Source: Alcanivorax sp. REN37
GTDB lineage: Bacteria > Pseudomonadota > Gammaproteobacteria > Pseudomonadales > Alcanivoracaceae
Assembly (NCBI RefSeq): GCF_041102775.1
Contig: NZ_JBGCUO010000001.1
Coordinates: forward strand, 1,178,001-1,242,000
Length of the DNA stretch: 64,000 nucleotides
Reading direction: 5' to 3'
How positions within the stretch are numbered: the stretch's first letter is position 1; each line of letters starts with the position of its first letter. Made by a program: the position numbers and the translations under genes. The notes under the pieces were generated by a model. That model did not search any database, had not been told where the DNA came from, and saw only the letters and a program-made list of their open reading frames with translations. Positions 17,060 through 25,665 of the stretch are shown here, one piece after another.

Positions 17060-17731
17060 ATGGCCAACGCTAACCATAGATCTAGAAGGAAGGGGAGAAA
17101 TGCTGCCCAACTCAGTAGAAAAAAGAGTGTTAAAAATCCTTACGAAAGAGTCCTGATAGTTACCGAGGGAAGTAAGACTGAGCCATACTATTTTAGGGAG
17201 CTGAGAAATCACTTTAGACTTAGTAGTGCCAATATTGAAATTACTGGCAAAAGCGACCCTACTCCTGATTGCATTATTAAGTATGCCAAGACAGCTTTTG
17301 CTAGGGAGAGGAGTGCTGGAAATCCTTTTGATAAAGTCTTTTGCGTCTTCGATAGAGACTCTCACGCGGTTTACGATGCTGTAGTTGCGGAAATATCTAC
17401 GATGAGGCCAAGGGGGGTCTTTAGTGCAGTTTTATCGGTGCCTTCATTTGAGTACTGGCTGAGGCTGCACTTTAGTTATACGGCAGCACCTTATGCGGCG
17501 GCAGGGAGGAGGAGTGCTGGCGACATGGTTGTTGCAGATTTAAAGAGGCACATTCCTGCTTATGAAAAAGCTCTGGAAGGGGTGTTTCAACTCCTGCTGA
17601 CCAGACTGGACACAGCCCTTTTGAATGCTGAGAGGCGGTCGACCGAGGTGGAGCATGAAAAGAGTGACAATCCTAGCACTCAAGTACACATTCTCGTGCG
17701 ATATTTGATGAGCTTTAAAGAGAATCCTTGA
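17060..17731 (+). CDS. RloB-like TOPRIM-type protein (predicted defence effector)
   Basis: A 223-residue RloB family protein. A basic N-terminus leads into ERVLIVTEGSKTEPYYF, giving the TOPRIM-like glutamate E36. VFCVFDRDSHAVYD carries the DxD pair D98/D100, and SVPSFEYWLRLHF (residues 127-137) is the RloB signature. These acidic residues would bind metal for nucleic-acid cleavage. It sits 20 bases after the RloA-like ATPase, starting at an ATG just past a GAGAGAAG ribosome site. Toxicity-based phage exclusion is inferred from related pairs. Confidence 0.85.
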   Translation: MANANHRSRRKGRNAAQLSRKKSVKNPYERVLIVTEGSKTEPYYFRELRNHFRLSSANIEITGKSDPTPDCIIKYAKTAFARERSAGNPFDKVFCVFDRDSHAVYDAVVAEISTMRPRGVFSAVLSVPSFEYWLRLHFSYTAAPYAAAGRRSAGDMVVADLKRHIPAYEKALEGVFQLLLTRLDTALLNAERRSTEVEHEKSDNPSTQVHILVRYLMSFKENP

Positions 17732-18008
17732 CGCTTATGTGAATATTTTTGAGTTATGTATGGTTTATTATTTTTTCCAAGAGGGGCAATATTATTTCTA
17801 TAAAATTTACTAGGTGGATTGTCAATATTGTGCTCGTTCTGCTGCTGCATCGCTAGGGTTCACAGCTAAGTATCCCTCTTGCAAACCGGTCTACGCCTTA
17901 TTCGTGGCCTGCAGGCGCCTTGGTTTGAACAAGGCTTTTGAGGGCGACTGTATCAGAACAGTTCTGGCAGCTTTTTTTATCAAGGCTGTAGTAGAGGCCG
18001 AGTGCTTA

Positions 18009-18473
18009 TTAGTCGCAGCGCCAGTTGATGTCGCCGACCATGACGGCGTGCAGGACGGTGCGCATGGCTTCTGCCGCCACCTGGGATGCCATTTTGATGG
18101 CCAGCTCGTGCCGCTCGGGGTCTCCTTTCCAGGCTCGGCCGGGGTTACCCTGTGAATCGGCGGCGCCCTCTAGCACATCCAGCACCCAGCGACGGAATTC
18201 TTTGGCAACTCCGGTGCGGGAAAACATAGCCAATAGGTGGGCGCCACGCAGGGAGAAGATGCGGGCTTCTTTGCGTAGGTTTCCCGAGGCGGTCAACTTG
18301 ACCGTCTGGGTCATGCAAGTGCTGAACTCATCAGCATTGCGACGGTAGATTCGGCTGACAGCGTCTTCAGTGGCGTAGCCAAGTGCTTTCGCTATCTGCG
18401 CGGCTTGCAGCCAGGGCTGGCCTTCATGATCGATGATGTCGAACTGGGTGCTGTGGAAGGCAAGTGCTTTCAT
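18009..18473 (-). CDS. BRO-N domain phage antirepressor
   Basis: The ATG at 18471-18473 gives 154 residues (MKALAFHSTQFDIIDHEGQP). The BRO-N domain spans the first 100: PWLQAAQIAKALGYATEDAV, SRIYRRNADEF, and SLRGAHLLAMFSRTGVAKEFRRWVLD. BRO proteins bind DNA or repressors and act as antirepressors that trigger induction of temperate phages. It stands apart from the CI/Cro region and is preceded by a structured leader. No other phage genes remain around it. Confidence 0.85.
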   Translation of the reverse strand: MKALAFHSTQFDIIDHEGQPWLQAAQIAKALGYATEDAVSRIYRRNADEFSTCMTQTVKLTASGNLRKEARIFSLRGAHLLAMFSRTGVAKEFRRWVLDVLEGAADSQGNPGRAWKGDPERHELAIKMASQVAAEAMRTVLHAVMVGDINWRCD

Positions 18474-18720
18474 GGCAAATCTCCGTCTTTTTGTGAGACC
18501 GCCACCCCTCCGCCAAGAAGGGTGGACGGAACCGTGCAGGTTGGCGGACCGGAAGACGGAACCGGCGAGCCCAAAGGCTCCCATACACGGCCCGCCCATT
18601 ACTTGGCTTGCCATGTTGCGGACACAAAAAAACCGCTTGTGAGGCGGTGTCCGCCGTCTATTCCGGGCCGCCAAGCCCGTATCGCTGAATTTGCAGCGAC
18701 CAAGAAAGGCTGCCCGGAAC
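18474..18720 (-). ncRNA. Structured leader resembling C4 antisense RNA / Ash region
   Basis: Reading leftward: a 9-bp stem GTTCCGGGC/GCCCGGAAT (18712-18720 with 18660-18668) encloses the hairpin TCGCTG-N6-CAGCGA (18682-18699). Next comes a terminator-like hairpin ACCGC-N7-GCGGT plus a run of T (18625-18648). TTGGCGG occurs at 18668-18674 and 18510-18516 while its complement CCGCCAA lies between (18541-18547), allowing alternative pairing. An open frame through this segment encodes RRRTPPHKRFFCVRNMASQ, the Ash-protein motif that typically overlaps such elements. Confidence 0.45.
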
Positions 18721-18925
18721 CTGAAAAACTGTCAAGCCGGGAGGCGGGCTTTAGTCACCTGGCCAGCCTCGGTGCGGCTTGCATCGGAGCTTTCAGAGGG
18801 CGATTTTTCTGTCTCACAGCCCCAAATGATCTTGAGTAAAAACAACGGCTTATCAGGGCCAAAAAGAAAACTGCGTGAGACAGTAGACAGGGCGTAAGTT
18901 GATGATATTATTGCGCTTTCCCGTT

Positions 18926-18999
18926 GCGGGTGTAGTTCAATGGTAGAACGGCAGCTTCCCAAGCTGCATACGTGGGTTCGATTCCCATCACCCGCTCCA
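18926..18999 (+). tRNA. tRNA-Gly (anticodon CCC)
   Basis: Seventy-four bases fold as a cloverleaf: acceptor GCGGGTG with CACCCGC, D-arm GTTCAATGGTAGAAC, anticodon stem GCAGC/GCTGC with loop TTCCCAA, T-arm GTGGG-TTCGATT-CCCAT, discriminator T and an encoded CCA. It closes the accessory region on its right side. Its 3' end points away from the prophage remnants, so it is not an obvious attachment site for them. Confidence 0.95.
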
Positions 19000-19056
19000 T
19001 CTTTCTGATCATTCCTGCTTCCAACTCATTACCTTCTTGTACCGAATCGACCGTCC

Positions 19057-19473
19057 TCAGCCCATCAATTGCTCGATGCGCCGAACTGCGTTGGCACCTG
19101 CTTTGGCCGCTTGCACACGCCCATGGCCGGCACAGCGCGCGGCGATTTCCAGCAGGTCTGCTCTGGGCCGTTTGGCTATTTCTGCTGCCATTGCTTCAGG
19201 CGGAAGGAAGTTAAGGTCGCCAGCCAGTCGGTAGAGGAGTGCTGGGTCAGTCAGATCCATTGCTGGGATCAGCGTCGGGATCAGGTCCTCGCCTATGTCT
19301 GTGCCTATCAAGCCTGCTATCAGCGCACTTAGGCTTGGCTGATCCTGCGACACAGGTGAAAGCAGCAGATGGCCGTCGCTTCCCGCCTGTTGATCCAGTA
19401 CGAATCCTCTCAGCGTTTTGATTGCCGGGTGAAAGGAAAAGATTTCGGTTTGCTCAACAATAGCGTTCGGCAT
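19057..19473 (-). CDS. Hypothetical protein, 138 residues
   Basis: The protein begins MPNAIVEQTEIFSFHPAIKT and is soluble, with an Ile/Leu-rich middle and an Ala-rich helical C-terminus (LLEIAARCAGHGRVQAAK). No domain is recognised. GC content and codon use match the chromosome. It is a lone gene convergent to the tRNA-Gly, with no obvious operon partner. Confidence 0.6.
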   Translation of the reverse strand: MPNAIVEQTEIFSFHPAIKTLRGFVLDQQAGSDGHLLLSPVSQDQPSLSALIAGLIGTDIGEDLIPTLIPAMDLTDPALLYRLAGDLNFLPPEAMAAEIAKRPRADLLEIAARCAGHGRVQAAKAGANAVRRIEQLMG

Positions 19474-19588
19474 CAGTAGGGCGCTGGTCGAGGGGCATGC
19501 GTTAAGAAACTGGCACTAGGTGTTCAGGGTAGGGATGTCGGTCATAGGAAGGTGCGCCTGGAGTTGGCCGATCAATATTGGCGGGTAA

Positions 19589-19608
19589 GGCCCTGCGTGT
19601 GCAGGGCC
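19589..19608 (-). terminator. Hairpin downstream of yggS
   Basis: GGCCCTGC-GTGT-GCAGGGCC is a perfect 8-bp stem with a 4-base loop, 20 bases past the yggS stop. No T-run follows on either strand, so it may be a weak terminator or an RNA-stabilising end. Confidence 0.5.
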
Positions 19609-19628
19609 TCGTGTGGTCACAGGCCGCG

Positions 19629-20399
19629 TTAGGTGCCCGGCCAGTAGTAGGAGTCCGGCTGTTCGCGTGAGCCAAAGATGGCTTGGCCGACGCGCACCAC
19701 AGTGGCGCCTTCTTCGATCGCCAACTCGAAGTCGCCGGACATGCCCATCGACAGCTCATTCAACTCAATGCCCGCCGGTGCACTGTCACGCAGCTGGTCG
19801 CGCAGGCCACGCAGCAGTTGGAAGCAGGGACGCACGCGTTCGGCTTCGCTGGAGAATAGCGCCAGCGTCATCAAACCGCGCACACGCAGGGCGCTGAAAG
19901 CGGGCAGTTCTTGGATGAAAGCGGCGACATCTTCTGGGGCCAAGCCGTACTTGCTCTGTTCGCCGGACGTGTTCACCTGCACATACACATCCAAGCTGCG
20001 GCCGAGCTGCTGCAGCCGGCGGTCGAGGGCCGCCGCTAGGCGCAGGCTGTCGAGGGCTTGGAATTCGCTGGCGAACTGGGCTACGAAGCGCGCTTTGTTG
20101 GTTTGTAGGTGACCGATCACTGACCATTCAAGGCCGTCGAGATCATCCAAGGTCTGCCATTTGCCATGGGCTTCCTGGACCTTGTTCTCGCCGAGCAGGC
20201 GCATGCCGGCGTCGTAAGCCAGCCGCAGCCGCTCAGCAGGCACTGTTTTGCTCACCGGCAGCAGGCGCACGCTGTCCGGCTCCCGTCCCGCACGGCGCGC
20301 CGCGTCCGCAATACGCTGCTGCACCTGGGCCAGGTTGCGTTGCAGGGCTTCGACGGATTCAGCGGGTGCGTACTGCTGGTGGGCGGGTTGCGTTGCCAT
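19629..20399 (-). CDS. yggS: YggS-family PLP homeostasis protein
   Basis: A 256-residue PLP-binding protein with alanine-racemase-like barrel. The lysine in LLPVSKTVPAERLR forms the Schiff base; LGENKVQEAHGKW, WSVIGHLQTNKAR, YVQVNTSGEQSKYGL, GLMTLALF and LSMGMSGDFELAIEEG are the family blocks. It has no enzymatic activity but buffers pyridoxal phosphate and influences amino-acid pools. The N-terminus is about 20 residues longer than E. coli YggS. In Pseudomonas the gene usually lies beside pilT or proC; here it is alone. Confidence 0.93.
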   Translation of the reverse strand: MATQPAHQQYAPAESVEALQRNLAQVQQRIADAARRAGREPDSVRLLPVSKTVPAERLRLAYDAGMRLLGENKVQEAHGKWQTLDDLDGLEWSVIGHLQTNKARFVAQFASEFQALDSLRLAAALDRRLQQLGRSLDVYVQVNTSGEQSKYGLAPEDVAAFIQELPAFSALRVRGLMTLALFSSEAERVRPCFQLLRGLRDQLRDSAPAGIELNELSMGMSGDFELAIEEGATVVRVGQAIFGSREQPDSYYWPGT

Positions 20400-20508
20400 G
20401 GAACCAACTCCTCTGGATAAAGGGCAGGGAAGCGTTCCATGCTAGCCCAGTCGTGACCGTTAAGGTATCGGCTTTAGAGCCCCGCAAATATTCCCTTTTT
20501 ATGAATTA

Positions 20509-20523
20509 AATAGACGATCTATT
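20509..20523. promoter_or_regulatory. Palindromic operator candidate before MFS gene
   Basis: AATAGA-CGA-TCTATT, a perfect 6-3-6 inverted repeat in an AT-rich stretch 65 bases upstream of the transporter start. The size suits a TetR- or MarR-type repressor; no such regulator is encoded nearby. Confidence 0.45.
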
Positions 20524-20587
20524 CCATTGATCCGAATGCCTTGCCGAGGCTGCAATAGCTCGCTCCATCAAGCTAGGAGCAAACCGA

Positions 20588-22093
20588 TTGAGCAAGGTAA
20601 TAAGAGGGCCTTCGGCCACCGCCACGCTGTGGGTGGCGGCGGCAGTGTGTGCGCTGACGGTCTTGGATACCAACCTGGTGGGCATGATTCTGCCGGCACT
20701 GGCCACTGATCTGGGGGCCGACTTCGCACAGCTGGAATGGATCGTCAGCAGCTACGTGCTGTGCTTTACCGCGTTGCTGTTGCCGGCCGGGACCTTGGCA
20801 GATCGTTATGGGCATCGCAGGGTGCTGGTGGCCGGGCTGTGGGTGTTTGCACTGGCGTCGTTGGCCTGCGGGTTAGCACCGGATGCGGTGGGCCTGTCTT
20901 GGGCCCGTGCCGTGCAGGGGGCGGGTGCGGCATTGCTGCTGGCGCCGGCGCTGGCCGCGATCCGTCACCGGTTTACCACACCGGCGGCACAGCGCCACGC
21001 TTGGGGGCTGTGGGGCATGGTGATGGGATTGACCATGGTTGCGTCGCCCTGGGTCGGCGCGCTGCTGCAGCACTGGGGTGGTTGGCGCTCGGCGTTTCTG
21101 GTGAATGTGCCGGTCTGTAGTGTGCTGCTGATGGCGGTACTACGCGCGTTGCCGCCCGCGCAGCGGCAGCGCCAGGCAGCGCTGGATTGGCGCGGCATGC
21201 TGTTATTCAGCGCTGCCATGCTGGCGCTGGTCACGGCGTTAATTGAAGCACCGGTCCACGGCGTGCCAGTGGCGGGGGCGTTGCTGCTGGTGGCGCTGTT
21301 GCTGGGCATCATTTTTATACGGGTGGAGCACCGCCATCCGGCGCCGATGCTGATGCTTTCGCTGTTCCGCAGCCCGCGCTTGGTGGCGGCAGTATTAGCG
21401 ATGGCGGCCTATGCCGGCTGCGCGCAGGTGATGGCATCACTGCTGCCGCTCTATCTGCAAAGTGCCCAGCGGCTGTCGGTGCTGGCCACCGCAGCGATGA
21501 TGCTGCCGTTTGCACTGTGCATGCTGGTGTTCCCGCTGTTGGGGCGGCGATGGGATCGGGGGCGACTGCCGGGGCAGGGGTTGGCGCGTGGTTTGTGGTG
21601 GGTAGCCGCCGGCAATTTGGCGCTGGCCGGGGTGGCGGACGCCTCGCATCCGCTGTGGTTAGTGCTGCCGCTGGCGCTACTCGGCGCCGGCGGTGGTTTG
21701 CTCAATGGTGAAACCCAGAATGCAATCCTCAGTGCGGTGCCGGCGGAGCGCGCTGGCATGGCGTCAGGGGTCAGCACCACCGCACGTTTTTCCGGCATCT
21801 TGCTGGGCTTTGCAGGCTTGGGCGCGGTGCTGGCCTGGACCCTGAATGCGGTGTTGCCCAGTTACAGCTGCTTGGCACCAGAGGCACTGGCCGCCGCCGA
21901 TCATCTGGCGGCGCTGGCCGGTTGTGCGCCGGCCCAGTGGCAGGCGGCAGACTTGGCGGCACGGGCCGCGCAAGCACAGGGTTTCCAGGCGGTGTTCCTG
22001 TGTGCTGCGGTGGTAGCGGCGATGGCGGCGCTGCACGTCGGGCGGGTGATGGGCAGCACTGAGCCAGCGCTGCCGGGGTTAGGGCGCAGGTAA
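20588..22093 (+). CDS. MFS drug efflux transporter, DHA2/EmrB-QacA type
   Basis: A 501-residue inner-membrane protein with about 14 hydrophobic segments. Family marks include VLDTNLVGMILPALATDLGA (motif D1 in helix 1), LLPAGTLADRYGHRR (motif A) and the motif C region in helix 5. It would export drugs or amphiphiles using the proton gradient. Translation starts at TTG, eight bases after AGGAG; no in-frame ATG fits as well. It converges on and overlaps the LysR gene by 15 bases at the 3' end. Confidence 0.88.
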   Translation: MSKVIRGPSATATLWVAAAVCALTVLDTNLVGMILPALATDLGADFAQLEWIVSSYVLCFTALLLPAGTLADRYGHRRVLVAGLWVFALASLACGLAPDAVGLSWARAVQGAGAALLLAPALAAIRHRFTTPAAQRHAWGLWGMVMGLTMVASPWVGALLQHWGGWRSAFLVNVPVCSVLLMAVLRALPPAQRQRQAALDWRGMLLFSAAMLALVTALIEAPVHGVPVAGALLLVALLLGIIFIRVEHRHPAPMLMLSLFRSPRLVAAVLAMAAYAGCAQVMASLLPLYLQSAQRLSVLATAAMMLPFALCMLVFPLLGRRWDRGRLPGQGLARGLWWVAAGNLALAGVADASHPLWLVLPLALLGAGGGLLNGETQNAILSAVPAERAGMASGVSTTARFSGILLGFAGLGAVLAWTLNAVLPSYSCLAPEALAAADHLAALAGCAPAQWQAADLAARAAQAQGFQAVFLCAAVVAAMAALHVGRVMGSTEPALPGLGRR

Positions 22094-22972
22094 CCGGCGC
22101 AGGGGCGTATCGTGCAGTTGCCGGATCAGGTGCTGTACCGCTGGGTCGCGTTCAAAGCGTCGGCTGAGGGCTGCTACTTCGGAGTAGATCGCGGCGCCGG
22201 CTAGCGACCGGTAGGCCAGGTTCGGCAATTGGATCACGTCGGTGACCACACTCGGTACCACTGCCACGCCGACGCCCAATGACACGTGGGTGAGCACCGC
22301 CAGCAGGCTGCCGGGCACCACGCTGATTCGCGGCGTGAAACGGCCCCGCCGTGCCACTTCCCGCAGGCCGATATCTTGCTCCGGCAGCACGAAGGACTCC
22401 TGTTTCAAGGCTGACAGCGGCAGCGGGCCGTTGCGTTCGGTAAGCGGGTGATCTGCAGCCAACGCGAGGCAGAACGGGTCCCGTAGCAGAGTGTGGCTGT
22501 CGAGCCCGGGCGGCAGCGTGAGCGGCAGACGCACCAGGGCAATGTCGACGTTGCCGTCCAACAGTTGCTGGGGCAACGTCTCCATCGGCGCTTCCTCTAG
22601 CGTCAGCAGTACTTCGGGCCACTGACGCCGGTAGCGCGCCATATGCTCCTGCAGCACACCGGCAAAGCTGGCCGAGGCCACATAGCCGATGCGGATATGG
22701 CCGAGCTGGCCGCGCCCGGCCCGTTGTCCGACCTGCACCGCCTGCTCGAACTGCGCCAAGGTCGCCGCTGCTTCGCTGCGAAATGCTTCGCCGGCGGCGC
22801 TCAGTGATACCGAACGCTTGGTGCGGTGGAACAGCCGCGCTTGTAACGCGTGTTCCAACTCCTGGATTTGCACTGTCAGCGTCGGCGGCGAGACACCCAG
22901 CTGTTCTGCGGCGCGGGCAAAATGCAGGGTGTCGGCCAGCACAAGAAAGGCTCGCAAGTGACGCAATTCCAT
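22079..22972 (-). CDS. LysR-family regulator divergent from cioAB
   Basis: From the ATG at 22970-22972 the 297-residue protein begins MELRHLRAFLVLADTLHFAR, a typical LysR winged helix, followed by a linker helix and a periplasmic-binding-like effector domain (GHIRIGYVASASFAGV, VDIALVRLP). Longer upstream frames are arginine/proline junk. It is transcribed divergently from the bd oxidase operon across a 157-base gap, so it most likely regulates that operon. The effector is unknown. Confidence 0.88.
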   Translation of the reverse strand: MELRHLRAFLVLADTLHFARAAEQLGVSPPTLTVQIQELEHALQARLFHRTKRSVSLSAAGEAFRSEAAATLAQFEQAVQVGQRAGRGQLGHIRIGYVASASFAGVLQEHMARYRRQWPEVLLTLEEAPMETLPQQLLDGNVDIALVRLPLTLPPGLDSHTLLRDPFCLALAADHPLTERNGPLPLSALKQESFVLPEQDIGLREVARRGRFTPRISVVPGSLLAVLTHVSLGVGVAVVPSVVTDVIQLPNLAYRSLAGAAIYSEVAALSRRFERDPAVQHLIRQLHDTPLRRLPAP

Positions 22973-23129
22973 GACGCCGCTCCTGTCCTCGATTGTATTA
23001 GAAAAAAATGAATTATTGATACGGCCTGCTTTATTGAACGGAATAGTGCCCGCTGCTGCAATAGTGCCGGAGCCGGCCGCTGCTTGTTGCGGTGGTCGGC
23101 GGTGTCGGCCGCAGTTGCAAGGGGGCGCC

Positions 23130-24530
23130 ATGTTGACTGTCAGTGCGCTGGACCTGGCCCGTGTCCAGTTCGGTTTCACCATCTCGTTCCACATCATTTT
23201 CCCTGCCATCACTATTGGATTGGCCAGTTACCTGGTGGTGCTGGAGGGACTGTGGTTGCGTCGTCGCGACCCGGTGTACCACAGCCTGTACCGCTTCTGG
23301 TCGCGCATTTTTGCGGTCAACTTCGCCATGGGGGTGGTGTCCGGGTTGGTGATGGCTTACCAGTTCGGCACTCACTGGAGTGAATTTTCTGCCTTTGCGG
23401 GCAGCATCACCGGGCCGTTGCTCACCTACGAGGTGCTGACGGCGTTCTTCCTCGAGGCGGGCTTTCTCGGCGTGATGCTGTTTGGCGAAAAGCGCGTCGG
23501 CCCCGGCCTGCACTTTTTCGCCACCATCATGGTGGCGCTCGGCACCTTGATGTCGGCCACCTGGATTCTGGCGTCCAACAGTTGGATGCACACCCCGCAG
23601 GGATTCGAGTTGGTGGACGGGCGGGTGGTGCCGGTGGATTGGCTGGCAATCATCTTCAATCCGTCGTTTCCCTATCGGTTGGTGCACATGACGCTGGCCG
23701 CGTTTCTGTCCACCGCGCTGTTCGTGGCGGCCTCCGGGGCCTGGCACCAGCTGCGCAACCCGTCCGCTGGCGCGCGGCGGATGCTGTCGATGGGCCTGTG
23801 GATGCTGCTGGCGGTAGCGCCGCTGCAAATCTTGGTCGGCGATCTGCACGGGCTCAACGCGCTCAAGTATCAGCCTATGAAAGTGGCAGCGATGGAAGGG
23901 CATTGGCGCAACCACCCCGGTGCAGGGGTGCCGCTGGTGTTATTCGCGTGGCCGGACAGCGAGGCAGAGGAAAACCGTTTCGAGCTGGCGGTGCCGCGGC
24001 TGGCGAGCCTGATCCTTACCCACAGTCTGGGTGGCCAAATCCCAGCACTCACCGAGGTGCCGCGTGCCGACCGGCCGCCAGTAGCGGCGGTATTTTGGTC
24101 GTTCCGGGTGATGGTAGGGCTGGGGCTGCTGATGTTGGCGTTGGCGCTGGTTGGGCTGCTGCTGCGTCGTGGCGGCGGCTGGCACCGGCAGCGCTGGTTT
24201 CTGCGCTGGACGCTGTGGATGGGCCCCAGCGGGTTGATTGCGATCCTTGCCGGCTGGTTCACCACCGAGATCGGCCGTCAGCCGTGGGTGGTGCACGGGT
24301 TGCTGCGCACTTCCGACGGGGTGTCATCGCATTCGGTGACCACGCTGTCGATCTCGCTGCTGGTGTTCGTGGCGATGTACGCCGCGGTGTTCGGCATTGG
24401 CATCCGCTACATGCTGCGGTTGGTAGCACAGGGTCCGGAGACGCCGCTCGGCAGCGGTCTGATCCCGCGTCCGGCGCGGCCGTTGTCAGCGGCACCGGAC
24501 CAGTTGCAAGGAGATTGCCATGGGCATTGA
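23130..24530 (+). CDS. cioA: Cytochrome bd oxidase subunit I, CIO type
   Basis: I start at the ATG at 23130 (MLTVSALDLARVQFGFTISF); the upstream frame overlaps the promoter region. The 466-residue membrane protein carries the quinol-oxidising loop and hemes b558, b595 and d: an early His in SFHIIFPAITIG, and GWFTTEIGRQPWVVHGLLRT, the GRQPW signature. The short Q-loop (DGV-type region without the E. coli insertion) marks the cyanide-insensitive CioA/CydAA class. It reduces oxygen at high affinity, without proton pumping. It overlaps cioB by 11 bases. Confidence 0.92.
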   Translation: MLTVSALDLARVQFGFTISFHIIFPAITIGLASYLVVLEGLWLRRRDPVYHSLYRFWSRIFAVNFAMGVVSGLVMAYQFGTHWSEFSAFAGSITGPLLTYEVLTAFFLEAGFLGVMLFGEKRVGPGLHFFATIMVALGTLMSATWILASNSWMHTPQGFELVDGRVVPVDWLAIIFNPSFPYRLVHMTLAAFLSTALFVAASGAWHQLRNPSAGARRMLSMGLWMLLAVAPLQILVGDLHGLNALKYQPMKVAAMEGHWRNHPGAGVPLVLFAWPDSEAEENRFELAVPRLASLILTHSLGGQIPALTEVPRADRPPVAAVFWSFRVMVGLGLLMLALALVGLLLRRGGGWHRQRWFLRWTLWMGPSGLIAILAGWFTTEIGRQPWVVHGLLRTSDGVSSHSVTTLSISLLVFVAMYAAVFGIGIRYMLRLVAQGPETPLGSGLIPRPARPLSAAPDQLQGDCHGH

Positions 24531-25527
24531 TCTGCCGTTGATGTGGGCACTGATTATCGGCTTCGGGCTGCTGATGTACGCGGTGATGGATGGTTTCGAC
24601 CTCGGTGTTGGCTTGCTGTTTCCTTGGATCAAGGGCGCCGAGCAGCGCGACCGCATGGTGAACTCGGTGGCGCCGATTTGGGATGGCAATGAAACCTGGT
24701 TGGTACTGGGCGGCGCCGGCTTGATGGCGGCATTTCCTTCCGCTTACGCGATCCTGCTTAGCGCGCTTTACATGCCGCTGCTATTGATGCTAGGGGGGCT
24801 GATCTGGCGCGGTGTGGCGTTTGAATTCCGGTTCAAAGCCGATGCCAGCCACCGGCCGTTCTGGGACCGGGCCTTGATCGTTGGCTCTTACGTGGCCACC
24901 GGCGCACAGGGTGTGGCGATCGGTGCTTTCATCCAAGGTTTTGAAGTGGCAGACGGCCGCTTTGTCGGCGGCCCGTTGGATGTGCTGACGCCGTTCAGCG
25001 TGCTCACTGGGGGCGGCTTAATGTTGGCTTACGCTTTGCTGGGTGCCACTTGGCTAGTGATGAAAACCGAGGGGCCCCTGCAAGCGCGCATGCGTGCACT
25101 GGCTAAGCCGCTGCTGTGGGGTGTGGTGGCGATGATCGTGCTGGTCAGTGTGTGGACGCCGCTGCTCCACCCGACGGTGGCGCAGCGCTGGTTTGGCGAG
25201 CTCAACTGGCTGTGGCTGTCACCGGTGCCGCTGTGCGTGGTGCTCACTACCTGGGCGCTGTGGCGCGCGCTGGCACGGCAGCACGAGAGCGCGCCGTTCA
25301 TGCTGACGTTGGTGTTGTTGCTGCTCGGCTATCTGGGGCTGATTGTTGGGCTCTATCCGTATCTGGTGCCGCCGTCACTGACGCTGCGGGAATTGGCGGC
25401 ACCGGACTCCAGTATGGGCTTCACCTTGGTGGGTGCGCTGTTCATTCTGCCGGTGATCCTGACCTACACCGCATGGTCGTATTACGTGTTCCGCGGCAAG
25501 GTGCAGAGCGGGGAGGGCTACCACTGA
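24520..25527 (+). CDS. cioB: Cytochrome bd oxidase subunit II, CIO type
   Basis: A 335-residue membrane protein with the subunit II signature: GFGLLMYAVMDGFDLGVGLL, then SVAPIWDGNETWLVLGGAGL. It stabilises the hemes of CioA in the inner membrane. The start ATG at 24520 follows CAAGGAG within the 3' end of cioA, so translation is coupled. Length and helix number are normal. Confidence 0.93.
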   Translation: MGIDLPLMWALIIGFGLLMYAVMDGFDLGVGLLFPWIKGAEQRDRMVNSVAPIWDGNETWLVLGGAGLMAAFPSAYAILLSALYMPLLLMLGGLIWRGVAFEFRFKADASHRPFWDRALIVGSYVATGAQGVAIGAFIQGFEVADGRFVGGPLDVLTPFSVLTGGGLMLAYALLGATWLVMKTEGPLQARMRALAKPLLWGVVAMIVLVSVWTPLLHPTVAQRWFGELNWLWLSPVPLCVVLTTWALWRALARQHESAPFMLTLVLLLLGYLGLIVGLYPYLVPPSLTLRELAAPDSSMGFTLVGALFILPVILTYTAWSYYVFRGKVQSGEGYH

Positions 25528-25637
25528 TGAAAGCCTGGACTTGGATGGTGCTGTACTGGATCGCGGGGGTGGCCACGCTGGGTGCGGTGGCCACCCTGTT
25601 CCGGGTGCTGATGCGCAGCGCCGGGCTGACGGTGTAG
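25527..25637 (+). CDS. DUF2474 small subunit of CIO-type bd oxidase
   Basis: Just 36 residues (MKAWTWMVLYWIAGVATLGA) with one membrane helix, beginning in a TGATG overlap with the cioB stop. Position and sequence match DUF2474, the short protein that accompanies CioAB operons and is likely analogous to CydX, a stabilising third subunit. Too short for ordinary gene finders. Confidence 0.85.
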   Translation: MKAWTWMVLYWIAGVATLGAVATLFRVLMRSAGLTV

Positions 25638-25656
25638 CGGCCACTGCAGTGGCCGC
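25637..25656. terminator. Perfect 20-base palindrome between convergent genes
   Basis: GCGGCCACTGCAGTGGCCGC is fully self-complementary and lies between the end of the cio operon and the end of slyD. It probably acts in transcript termination or 3' end protection for both; no T-run follows. Confidence 0.5.
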
Positions 25657-25665
25657 CGGCAGCAC

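Noticed and set aside
18810-18882. TGTCTCAC/GTGAGACA inverted repeat upstream of tRNA-Gly
   Set aside because: Only 8 bases and 57 apart; no link to a gene or structure could be argued.
18926-18999. tRNA-Gly as the attachment site of the left prophage
   Set aside because: The 3' end points away from the phage genes and no direct repeat of it is visible at the phage side; the integrase lies at the other end, so the site is probably outside the window.
23031-23915. 294-codon minus-strand open frame opposite cioA
   Set aside because: Composition (His, Gln, Arg-rich) is that of an antisense shadow; cioA on the plus strand is unambiguous.
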